Shown in pieces: positions 49,781 through 59,734 of a stretch of 64,000 nucleotides of DNA. Position numbers and translations under genes: made by a program. The stretch comes from Tomocerus qinae (taxonomy: Eukaryota > Arthropoda > Collembola > Entomobryomorpha > Tomoceridae): the NCBI GenBank assembly GCA_020055645.1, contig CM034547.1, forward strand, positions 70,218,884 through 70,282,883, read 5' to 3'. Positions within the stretch are counted from its first letter, which is position 1. Each line of letters begins with the position of its first letter. Below the pieces are notes generated by a model. It did no database searches. It saw only the letters and a list, made by a program, of their open reading frames with translations, and was not told where the DNA came from.

Positions 49781-52700
49781 CACTTCCAGGCTAGCAATGC
49801 TAAACTTAATTTGAGTTGAATGTGTAGATGGTGAATGGGCAGAGCAAGCAAGTAAGTAGCAATTAACGTGCAATTTCTAAATGACTGTAATCTTATTTTT
49901 AATGTCACTCTTGTTTTATCACATAAAATTTTTAGCTAGGCAAATAACAAACTTAACTTAATAATGCCAAGCAAAAGTCGGTCTACTTAGAGTAGCATTG
50001 CATTAAAAGGGGGAAAGCATGCACTCAAATTCATCGGAATTCCTTTGCACATGGAAGTTGTTTGCTCTGTCAAATGACTGTTATTCCATTCCAGATAATT
50101 AATGCGATACTTTCGTTTGACGTTCGTTCTGTTTGGCTGTACGGAGACGTGTGTGCTGATAAGCGTTTGACACTGAAACGAGAACATCTAGTAGTAACTG
50201 AGACTGAGATGTAACTGAGATGATAATAATATTACAAAGGATAAAGACAAATCGTGCAAATGACAAAACGTGCAAGACTTGACTTTTTTCAAGTAATTTT
50301 GTTACAAAGTTAATACGGATTCGAGTCAAACAAGCGTCACACATTCAAAGTGAATTGTAAAAGTTTCCATATTGTTACATGAACAAACTGGATTGTTAGC
50401 AGCACTAAATGACATTTTTTCTAAGCGAGCTTTGAAGAAGTAAAAAGGATTTGTTTGGCACTGCTACACGATGCGAAATAGGTACGTCTATTTGCTCTAA
50501 ATATAGGGTGCATAGTTGTGAAAATGAAATGCGTCGTCGTGTGATGATGTGAGTGGAGCACGAGAGTGTGCAACCATTAACTATGTATGTAGTAGAATAT
50601 ACAGACTTACTTACTTACTTAGTACTTGTTATATAGCAGAGCAGAGTTCAATAACGGTGTACAATGTATTTTTATACAATACGTGCTTTGGGCTAAAATA
50701 TATACAATGTGTTATGCAATAAAGAGAAGAAAGAGGGACGGAAATCACAAAATCGATTCGATCTCACTCTGTAGGAAGAAGGTAACTACCGTATCTCTAG
50801 TAATCCAGTGTAATGTGTATCCAAGCCAAGCCAATACCTTTATGGCCATCTAATCTAAATAGTGCCTAAGCTTGTATTACTACTTCTAACACCCGTATGT
50901 CTATTCTACAATGCATTTTTGTGTACTTACACTACAAGCCATATTGTTAAAGTATAAGATTTACGTAATTATAGCTGACAAGACTAAGTGCTATGTATCC
51001 TACTATTTTACAGTTTGCTTTGCAATCTTTTTCGTGTAAACTGTTGGTAACCCTAAAGTAGTTCGGAAAACGAATGTCACAAATACGGAAAGTGAATCAG
51101 TTTTTTCAGAACACAAATAAATAATAATACAGCTATACGTTGGTATAATTTGTTCTGCATAAGACCTGCACACGTACTGATTTAAGAACTGTGTCCCTAA
51201 TAAAGTGTCGTCTTATATAACTATGGAGAAAGCATTAGTATATGGCTAGAGAGAAAGTCTCACTCAAGTGGAGTGTTTCGCTTCATCTAACTCATCTTGG
51301 GAGCAAAGCAACTGTTCGAGTGGAATTCACAGCAAAACTTTTTTTGTCGTTTCCTTCAGTCTTCTCTGTAACGATGAGTACAAGATAACCTGGAGGTTAA
51401 AAGTAGTGCAGGGGGAGAGGATCTTCTTTTGTACTAGCCGCCTTTCAAAGTTGCACAAAAAGAATTCAATAATGATATCCCAGGAATTCTATACTTTCAC
51501 CAACCTTTATTCCTCCAAAGGTAATTGGCTATAAATACTGTATCCGTCCATCACTCCCATTATCATCCCAGACAGCAGAAATGAAGAGAGGACAACAAAG
51601 TTGGGAGTTTTATACCTCCTCCTACCTACTTAACTCTTATTATTGCAGCATTACTAGATGCACATTCTAAGAATAAACTGCTTCTAAGTGATTTTAATAT
51701 CCTTTAGACTTCCAATACTGAATTAAAGACACCAAAAAGTTTGGTTGATGTTACTACAAGGTGGCCGATTCATGTTTTCTGTTCTTCAAAGAGTTTTTTG
51801 AAGCTCAAATTGGGAAAGTCTTGTTGGTAAAATGCTTAGCAGGGAAAGCAAACATGCATGTGAAAGTTGTAGGAAGGGTAAGGTATTTTTGTGAATTTTA
51901 TATTGATCTGATAGGATCAAGTCGGGTTGCAATTTTGGGTGTATAGGAAGGAGTTTATGTGGATAGGTAGGAATGGGAGAGGAGCAACGTGGAATGCTAA
52001 GAAATCTGAAGACTCACAGAGTCAACGACGATGCCGAATTTTTTCGTCGTAACTAGATGATTGCGTGCCTTTGTGTTTTTTGACTTGTGTGATGTGGAGT
52101 CGAGTTAGCGCTGAATTCTGTTGACCGGCATCCTCACTCACTTCACCGTGTCTATGCCCTGTCGATCCATAATCACTCTCGACAACATCCCACCCTACCT
52201 GCCTACACGGACAACCAGACATTTTTCATCTCCTAACTCACCACCGCAAAAACCTCAACCCAAACCCGGCGAGCCTTAATAAAGTTTCTTTCATCGTTAC
52301 CTAAAAAACATATTCTAGGTGCTGCTTTATGATTCAAATAAATGTCTTTCATCACGTGGGAAAACCTAGCTGTGTGCACCTGAAAGAGCGATGACAGATG
52401 ACTTAGTTCTTTAGTGATGATGAAATTCAGACTTGGGATCGTCAAGTGTAACATTTTTAAGAGTTTACGGTGCTTACAAAATAAATGACTATTATACCTA
52501 CTACAAGGTTCTTAGTGGAAAGACTTGCTATGCAAAGTGAAAGGCAAAGAAAGTCAATTCACGTCGTATTCTTTGAGCAGGCTGATTGAGAAAGTGACGA
52601 ACGACTTGGGCTCTCAGTTCCTTGCAGTGGGCGTGTGACCAAAAGGGAAACACACCTACGAAAATTCACAACCATTTTTCAAAGTTGCCCATTTTCAGGC

Positions 52701-52898
52701 AAATAACAAACAAATCTTCTATTTGGAATGAGCTGGACGCGTGTCCCAATTGCCTTTCTCCTCTCTTCTCCCACACGACTCGGTGCATTGCTTTTTATTA
52801 TAGTTAACCGTACTGCATGCACTCTTTCCTTATACTCTTAACATAAGTATTTGTAGTACTTTGTGCAATAGCATTAGTCAAGATTCCTCTATGGTAAC

Positions 52899-53091
52899 AG
52901 GTTAGTCGAAGCGGTAGTTGGCAAGTTAAAAATTCACTTTTATCATATCTAAATTCCCCTGCCTGGAACACCATGGTAATAAGTCAGGTCCTATTATCCT
53001 ATCCAAGCAGTGGAGGACAAATTATAGGATTTGTCCTCCAGAGGTGAAAAAAGTGAATTTTTAACTTGCCAACTCCCGCTTCGTCTAACCT
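52899..53091. mobile_element. 193-bp foldback element with an inner perfect hairpin
   Basis: The left arm (52899-52941), AGGTTAGTCGAAGCGGTAGT onward, pairs with the right arm (about 53049-53091) with only a few mismatches. Inside, GGAGGACAAAT (53013-53023) and ATTTGTCCTCC (53030-53040) form an 11-bp perfect stem around 6 bases. It encodes nothing; a short nonautonomous transposon is likely. Confidence 0.6.
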
Positions 53092-54817
53092 CTTAAGGGG
53101 GTCTCTATAGAAACCTTGAGCATTAGTACAATGTAACTGTGCATTTGCAATGCATTCTACTCTGCTCTGGCATAGAGTTGATGTTTTTATACAGTGCAAG
53201 CATGGTTAAATTCAATTGGATCATTTGATGCATGATAATATAACAGATTTATTATTAAGTAATCCCTGTACTAACCGCAAGTAATAAACAGTGATTTTTT
53301 GATTGCCTTAATCTCTCGCAAAGATGTCCTGCTGGTATTTGAATTGCTATTCCCACACATGCATCTTTAATGCCGGCCACTGAGTACCATTGGAACATTT
53401 ACTCAAGTTTTTAAGAGTATTATTGTCGTGCATTCCAATCACTGCAGTATCTTGAAAGGTAGTGAGTGTAAATAGCACCGAGAGCGGTGCGTGGTTGAGT
53501 GTTTGGTCTAATTTTGGTCAGGCCTAGTGGAGGAGAAATGGATGAATGAATGAAAGTGAGCTCCATAAATATGCCATAATGATTGTTATTTGAATCCGGT
53601 CACACATTTCTGTCCATGCAACGGCTTTGAATATCTCAGTAATGCATGGCGAGGAGGGAAGTGGCGGTGGCAGGTAATGCAAGTCAACTGGAGCATTCAA
53701 GTGAATGGAACTGCTTGAAATATGATTTCCATAAAAATAATCACCTACTTGTGCTAAAAGCAACACCTTTTCTGTGTGAGTCGTCAAGCTTCAACTCGTA
53801 ACACTCCCACTCCACACACTGCTCTCTGATACTACTATACTTAACATACATTCTACTATATACATTGGGTATAGCATTTCACGCTGACATCAATAGACCT
53901 GAAATTAAATGGCCATAGCAAACAAAACCAAAGGTTAGAGGACTATCAGTGTCCACATCAAAGTTCATTCATTTCGAAAGTATTCATTCCCGACAGGTTT
54001 TGTACTATAAGGGAGAATAACCGTACACAATGAATAATAAGGAAAAGCGGGGAAAGTATTTGTCACAGAAAGAGAAAACTTTCACAATCTAACGAAACAA
54101 AGTTTACTTTCCTCGTAAGAAACACGGATGCACAAATAACTGAAAGTATATTTACTCGTTCACCAGGATTCAGTTATAGTTATTGAGGGTAATTTGTTTT
54201 GTTGCATGGCCATAGCACTTTCATATTATTTGTCAACTGTGGAAATACTAAACACAAATACTATTCCAATATGTCACTACTTAATACTACACCAAGTGCT
54301 CGTATCAATAGTGTCGTGCACCCAAGTTGAGACACCAGCCAGACGTGCAAGAAAAGAAATTCTGTCTATTTCTATTTCTACAATACATAGACAGAAATAG
54401 CTGAAACATAAACAGATGATTTTGTATAGTAGTTCGGTGTATTAAGTATATAGTTGGAATTAATATTTGTGTAATGTGGTGGCAGTAATATTATGGGAAT
54501 GGGAATTGATAAGTCTCTCTACTGAATCCTCGTAGTCTGTCTTAGCGCAAACAACTAAACTTTCCAACATGCACATTTGGGACACAAAGTTTCATATTTC
54601 AGGTCCGACTAATCAGTCTGCCGTTGTTAATCCCTGGTGTGTATTTTTACATGCCTGGTTGAGGATATACAGACAAGACAGAATTCTGGAACATGAAAGA
54701 ATCATCTCAGTGTTTTGCAACATTTCAAATTCGAACTAAACTTTTCGGCGAGGACTCGCAAAACCCTTTGATGAAAACTTGTCTGAGTTATATAAAAATA
54801 AACAAAAGCATGAAAAC

Positions 54818-55790
54818 TGTTCAAGCACGTTTTGTAATTTTTATCTAGTAGTAAGTATGCATGTTTGTGTGAGTCAATTTAGTGTACTTTCCTCAATGTA
54901 TTATGACATTTTTGCTCACAATTTCTATATTTATTAACTTAATTGAATTTTGTTCTGATACGATTGTTCAGTATATTTTTAGCTATTTTTTGATACCTTA
55001 CTTGCCCTCCTAGGTCAAGGTTCAAGGAATTTAAAATGGGGTGCTCCGTCATGTTAGGAGTAACCCATAATTTTCATGCATCCATCACAAGGCTGCATCC
55101 ATCACAATGCAGTGTAAGTGTAGCTGCATCCATCACAAGATGCGTGTATTTAAGCCTAAGCTCATTGAGCCGTGTAAATTAGTATAGACTAGTAACTAAA
55201 CATTGCGATGTAGTTTTTACATACCTAGCTATAAGAATCCAGCAATTTACCTACTAGAACCCAGCAACCTATGTTAAGCTTATGGATCTGGAACCTGCAA
55301 ATTCCAGCATCCATTCCTATTAAATTGTAATATAATTTAGCGCTAATATTAAATAATAAGCACATTTCTAAGCACGTCTAATCTAATACAGCGAACCATG
55401 TTCAAACCAGCCAGTCTTCTACGCGAGCTCCCAGAGTCAACACGACTAACTGCTCACCTGCGGCATTGTGCCAATATTTTCTAAGCGTCCTAGTGACATC
55501 GCGGCCTAGTGCCATTATAGTTAATTGCGGACATTTGGTCCACCTATTTTAAATAAGCAAATTGTGTGTGTGTGTGCCCTTACGGAAATAAATTGTGTGA
55601 AAGGTAAAATACCCAGTTTACACTGACATATTTATTTTATCCTTACACATCATACATATCACGCACAGCATCAACAACCATCATTGATCAGTGGCAATAG
55701 TTTGGCTGCATCAAATAGACTTAACCCTTGACACTTCCACTGCCTGGGACACAAGACACAGCTGCACGCATTACCTAACTGTGGTAAACA
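54818..55790 (+). repeat. 5' LTR of the BEL/Pao element
   Basis: A 973-bp LTR bounded by TG...CA. It holds a TATA-like TATTTAAG at 55147-55154 and AATAAA at 55587-55592, which would place the transcription start and poly(A) site in the usual order. A (GT)n run lies at about 55564-55575. It is the direct copy of 58757-59729. Confidence 0.95.
55078..55138 (+). repeat. three copies of GCATCCATCACAA upstream of the LTR TATA box
   Basis: Copies at 55078-55090, 55095-55107 and 55126-55138 lie just before the TATTTAAG box, with the same three in the 3' LTR. Repeated short motifs at this position often bind transcription activators; that role is inference. Confidence 0.6.
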
Positions 55791-55793
55791 TTT

Positions 55794-55811
55794 TGGTCCT
55801 TCGTATGCCAG
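55794..55811 (+). promoter_or_regulatory. primer-binding site of the retrotransposon
   Basis: TGGTCCTTCGTATGCCAG starts three bases after the 5' LTR. TGG matches the CCA end of a tRNA, and TGGTCCTTCG is a start I recall from other BEL/Pao elements. Which tRNA primes it is not settled here. Confidence 0.65.
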
Positions 55812-56127
55812 ATCACTGACAGCAATCAGTGGTCTAGTGATTGAATAGTTTTGTGTGCCTATGGACCTCTGGAAGTTAAAAGTGCCATTTTTAGACAATT
55901 AAGCATTGTCATTTCACAAATCAAGCCGCACGCCGCCGTTGGAACGGATACAAGTAAGCCTGTGTCATCTCGTCTCCAGTCGGTCACCTATCGTCAGTCG
56001 TCTCAGTCTCATCTCGTGTCACAGTGCCCCGTCCCAACAAGCAGAGATCCTTGAATCCCGCAAGATTCAAAAATAAAAACATTGGTGTCGGATTTTTAAT
56101 ATATTTTGTTAGTGTCAGTTCATAAAA

Positions 56128-57114
56128 ATGAATTCACTAGTTAATAAACGTAGTGCACTCATCGCAAAGATTGACGTTCTGAAGCAGATCGTCGATCAAC
56201 ATTCTACTGCCCCTCTGGATGTGCTAGATGTCCAACACCACCTTGAGAAGATCAAGGAACATGCAACAAATAACGACAAGATATTTGATGAGATCGCCGA
56301 CAAATGCAAAGCTGAGTCAGAAATCATGACTCATCATCTGGTCTACGACGCGGAAGATAAGAAGCTTGCAGCAATCAAGAAAGGACTGCTAATTATCTCA
56401 GCGACCTTCCCGTCCACGACAACTACAACAACAACTACTGCAACGGCCACACCTGCAAGTGCCGACATTAAATTGCCGAAGTTGGAGCTGCCAACTTTCT
56501 CCGGAGAAAGTCATGAGTGGCTTTCTTTCCACGATCTGTTCGTTGCCAGCGTACAGAATAACGCCAAGCTCTCAGGAGCACAGAAGCTACAGTACCTGAA
56601 AGGTGCACTAAAGGATGAGGCTGCCAACCTCATCAAGAATATTACGTTGACCGACAGCAACTTCGACGTGGCCTGGAAGACACTCCAGACACGCTACGAA
56701 GATAAGAGAGAACTCATCCGCAGCCAGTTGGATCGTCTTCTCTCTCAGCCCAGCCTCACACAGGAGAACCCGACAGCTCTCCGCAAATTAGCAGACACGA
56801 CGAGTGAATGCATCCAGACACTGGATGTCCTGAAGATTACGCCTGAAGAAACCAGGGACCTTCTCATCATTCACCTAGTCACCAAGAAAATCGACCAGGA
56901 GTCACGCCTACAGTGGGAGAAAAAGGTAAAATCAGATGCCATTCCCACCCTAAAGGAATTTTTGGAATTCCTTATTGAACACGCACGAGTCACCGCCGCG
57001 GCCAAGATTGTCACCACCACACCACAAGCCTGCAAGCCAAAAGGGACAATCAGCGACTCAACCCAGCAAGCAATTTTCGTCTGCAGTGCACCACAGCCAC
57101 ACCGGGGAGTCTAG
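56128..57114 (+). CDS. gag: Gag of BEL/Pao element (DUF1759 type)
   Basis: The ATG at 56128 opens 328 codons to TAG at 57112-57114. The N-terminal 95 residues are helical and charged. A threonine run (about 96-106) follows. The DUF1759 capsid-like region starts at KLPKLELPTFSGESHEWLSF (about 113) and includes LKGALKDEAANLI and WKTLQTRYED. This is the structural protein that packages element RNA. The frame closes just before the zinc knuckles, which lie in the next frame, so as read the Gag lacks its RNA-binding part. In related elements Gag and Pol are usually one frame. The last 30 or so residues, after about residue 303, look unlike the family and are probably out-of-frame reading. Confidence 0.9.
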   Translation: MNSLVNKRSALIAKIDVLKQIVDQHSTAPLDVLDVQHHLEKIKEHATNNDKIFDEIADKCKAESEIMTHHLVYDAEDKKLAAIKKGLLIISATFPSTTTTTTTTATATPASADIKLPKLELPTFSGESHEWLSFHDLFVASVQNNAKLSGAQKLQYLKGALKDEAANLIKNITLTDSNFDVAWKTLQTRYEDKRELIRSQLDRLLSQPSLTQENPTALRKLADTTSECIQTLDVLKITPEETRDLLIIHLVTKKIDQESRLQWEKKVKSDAIPTLKEFLEFLIEHARVTAAAKIVTTTPQACKPKGTISDSTQQAIFVCSAPQPHRGV

Positions 57115-58486
57115 CCCCAAGAAACAATCGTGCACGTTTTGCGGCGAAAACCACCATATATTCACATGTGCAGCATTTCGTGAACTAACCGTTGATGACA
57201 GAATCAATGGAGCCAAAAGCAAAGAGCTTTGCTTTAACTGCCTAGGGATTGGACACCGATCTGAACAATGCAAGAAGATAAGATGTATCAAGTGTTCCAG
57301 CCCTCACAATCGCCTACTGCACAAGGAGAAAGCATCTCAGCAACAAACAAGCACGCAACAGGAGGATACTTCTTCGGCGACGCCTCCCGAAGACCCTCCT
57401 AAATCTAACTTCTTCTCTACACAAGCCCAGAAAACCCAGCAAGTGCTCCTATCTACTGCAATAATTAAAGTTCGAGACAGCAAAGGATGTTTCCAACTCT
57501 GCCGAGCACTTCTGGACAACGGATCGCAATGCTGCCTCATCACGAAGAAGTGCGCAACACGACTCGGTCTCAAGAAAAGACGAGTCAATATCCCTCTGCA
57601 TGGAATTTCAGGAATAGAAGCAGGAATAATTACGGAGAAAGCAGACATCCTCTTCTCTTCCTGCCACAGTGAGCAACCAACTTTCTCCATTGACGTCTTC
57701 GTTCAAGACAAGTTGACGTCCGACTTACCTGTTGCTCCACTCGCGGTCAAGTCATGGCCACATCTGGAAAGGATCACCTTGGCAGATCCTCTCTACCACC
57801 AGCCCGGAAAGATTGACATCATTCTGGGTAACGACATTTTTATGGATCTAATCATAGGCACGAAGCGGGAGGGACCTACTGGATCTCCAACAGCCTTGGA
57901 GACGCACATTGGATGGATCGTCGGAGGAAAAATCGACGACTCCCTCAGACCTGTCCCACCGCCATCAACTCCACGACACCCAAAAAAGGAAAGTGCTGTT
58001 CTCACAGCCGCTGTCGCCTCCACTTCAGGAACTTTCACCGCCACAGCAACAACAGAAGCACTTTCCCCAACTAGCTCAGCAATCAACACGACAGAAGAAG
58101 ATGTTGACGACAACTGCCTTTTCTGTCATCAAATGACACACTACCTACCTGACTGTCAATTCTTTTGGAAAGAATCAGAACGAAGTCAGCGGAAGTTTAC
58201 CGAGAAGCGAAAGCTCTGCTTCTACTGTCTCGGAGCCAACTGCACGGATCCTTTTTGCAAGGCTCAACTGGATCCACCGAAGCAACTCTCCTGCAACACG
58301 GCCATCATTTTGGCAAGCAAGCAACCACAGCCACTCCAAGCCTTGACGACTTTAGTGGCAACCCCGACATACGTCATCCCGCAACGGCGACGACAACTTG
58401 GCGTCAGAGAGCCACAGCTAGGCTCAAGTCGTTGCAAACTCAATTTTGGAACCAGCAGCAGCACCTCTTCACGTCAGCTCAAGTGA
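57047..58486 (+). CDS. zinc knuckles, aspartic protease and a second zinc-knuckle pair
   Basis: This frame, +1 relative to Gag, is open from about 56970 and has no ATG of its own in the overlap, so it needs a frameshift or an undamaged relative to be expressed. In order it encodes knuckles CTFCGENHHIFTC and CFNCLGIGHRSEQC, a CIKCSSPHNRLLH finger, an aspartic protease (ALLDNGSQ active-site motif, ILGNDIFMDLI, ETHIGWIVGG; DUF1758 type), a Ser/Thr/Pro-rich linker, and a second pair, CLFCHQMTHYLPDC and CFYCLGANCTDPFC. Spacing and flanking residues of the second pair copy the first (C.FC...H...C, then K.LCF.CLG), so it is probably a duplication. In the last knuckle the histidine is a cysteine. The frame ends at TGA 58484-58486 with no reverse transcriptase, RNase H or integrase. 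Confidence 0.88.
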   Translation, partial: QSATQPSKQFSSAVHHSHTGESSPKKQSCTFCGENHHIFTCAAFRELTVDDRINGAKSKELCFNCLGIGHRSEQCKKIRCIKCSSPHNRLLHKEKASQQQTSTQQEDTSSATPPEDPPKSNFFSTQAQKTQQVLLSTAIIKVRDSKGCFQLCRALLDNGSQCCLITKKCATRLGLKKRRVNIPLHGISGIEAGIITEKADILFSSCHSEQPTFSIDVFVQDKLTSDLPVAPLAVKSWPHLERITLADPLYHQPGKIDIILGNDIFMDLIIGTKREGPTGSPTALETHIGWIVGGKIDDSLRPVPPPSTPRHPKKESAVLTAAVASTSGTFTATATTEALSPTSSAINTTEEDVDDNCLFCHQMTHYLPDCQFFWKESERSQRKFTEKRKLCFYCLGANCTDPFCKAQLDPPKQLSCNTAIILASKQPQPLQALTTLVATPTYVIPQRRRQLGVREPQLGSSRCKLNFGTSSSTSSRQLK

Positions 58487-58756
58487 AAGTGTTGTAAAAT
58501 ATTTTTATTACTTCATGATATAGTTTTAATTCACTTCTATAGATTAATTTTTGCACGTATGCTCTTATGTCTCCACATATTTATTTTATTATAATGTTTC
58601 CGCATATGTATGTTGGTGAATCCGCATACATTATATTGTTTCCGCATATTTTCATTTTGAGCGTCCACATTAATTTTTATTATTACCTCATATTATTGTA
58701 GCTTGTAAGCAAATATTTCCTTTGTTTTGAAATTGGGAATTTCAAGGCGGGCAGTA
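58487..58756 (+). other. 3' noncoding part of the element with purine-rich tract
   Basis: A 270-bp A+T-rich spacer separates the last coding frame from the 3' LTR. It contains several imperfect repeats of the form TTTCCGCATAT (about 58590-58670). The bases directly before the LTR, AAGGCGGGCAGTA (58744-58756), serve as the expected polypurine tract. Confidence 0.7.
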
Positions 58757-59729
58757 TGTTCAAGCACGTTTTGTAATTTTTATCTAGTAGTAAGTATGCA
58801 TGTTTGTGTGAGTCAATTTAGTGTACTTTCCTCAATGTATTATGACATTTTTGCTCACAATTTCTATATTTATTAACTTAATTGAATTTTGTTCTGATAC
58901 GATTGTTCAGTATATTTTTAGCTATTTTTTGATACCTTACTTGCCCTCCTAGGTCAAGGTTCAAGGAATTTAAAATGGGGTGCTCCGTCATGTTAGGAGT
59001 AACCCATAATTTTCATGCATCCATCACAAGGCTGCATCCATCACAATGCAGTGTAAGTGTAGCTGCATCCATCACAAGATGCGTGTATTTAAGCCTAAGC
59101 TCATTGAGCCGTGTAAATTAGTATAGACTAGTAACTAAACATTGCGATGTAGTTTTTACATACCTAGCTATAAGAATCCAGCAATTCACCTACTAGAACC
59201 CAGCAACCTATGTTAAGCTTATGGATCTGGAACCTGCAAATTCCAGCATCCATTCCTATTAAATTGTAATATAATTTAGCGCTAATATTAAATAATAAGC
59301 ACATTTCTAAGCACGTCTAATCTAATACAGCGAACCATGTTCAAACCAGCCAGTCTTCTACGCGAGCTCCCAGAGTCAACACGACTAACTGCTCACCTGC
59401 GGCATTGTGCCAATATTTTCTAAGCGTCCTAGTGACATCGCGGCCTAGTGCCATTATAGTTAATTGCGGACATTTGGTCCACCTATTTTAAATAAGCAAA
59501 TTGTGTGTGTGTGTGCCCTTACGGAAATAAATTGTGTGAAAGGTAAAATACCCAGTTTACACTGACATATTTATTTTATCCTTACACATCATACATATCA
59601 CGCACAGCATCAACAACCATCATTGATCAGTGGCAATAGTTTGGCTGCATCAAATAGACTTAACCCTTGACACTTCCACTGCCTGGGACACAAGACACAG
59701 CTGCACGCATTACCTAACTGTGGTAAACA
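58757..59729 (+). repeat. 3' LTR of the BEL/Pao element
   Basis: A direct copy of the 5' LTR, 973 bp, with one observed difference (C at 59187). It is followed at once by the target duplication AAAAC. Confidence 0.95.
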
Positions 59730-59734
59730 AAAAC

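Larger units (their letters stand above)
40101..54812. other. long gene-poor region with scattered foldback elements
   Basis: I find no gene I can name in nearly 15 kb. Coding-like pockets lie at 45065-45130 (minus), 46245-46403 (plus) and 52022-52434 (minus, where two frames are separated by a possible 43-base intron). None has a recognisable family. Short elements occur at 46598-46993, 49632-49780 and 52899-53091. The motif GAGAAAG/CTTTCTC recurs often across about 34-54 kb. Confidence 0.5.
54813..59734 (+). mobile_element. BEL/Pao LTR retrotransposon, gag-protease only (nonautonomous)
   Basis: The element runs from 54818 to 59729 between 5-bp target duplications AAAAC (54813-54817 and 59730-59734). 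Its LTRs are 973 bp each, begin TGTTCAAGC and end GTAAACA, and differ at one base that I can see (T at 55248, C at 59187). A primer-binding site, a Gag frame, a protease frame and a purine-rich tract before the 3' LTR are all in place. BEL/Pao is indicated by the Gag type (DUF1759), the zinc knuckles, the DNGS aspartic protease (DUF1758) and the 5-bp duplication. At 4.9 kb it is shorter than autonomous relatives and has no reverse transcriptase, RNase H or integrase. It must depend on enzymes from another copy. LTR identity means a very recent insertion. Confidence 0.93.

Noticed and set aside
52022-52434. Two minus-strand frames joined by a possible 43-base intron
   Set aside because: Peptides look partly coding-like, but the intron would be very short, there is no family match and no further exons.
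57058-58464. Long minus-strand frames opposite the retrotransposon
   Set aside because: They are antisense shadows of the well-supported Gag and protease frames.
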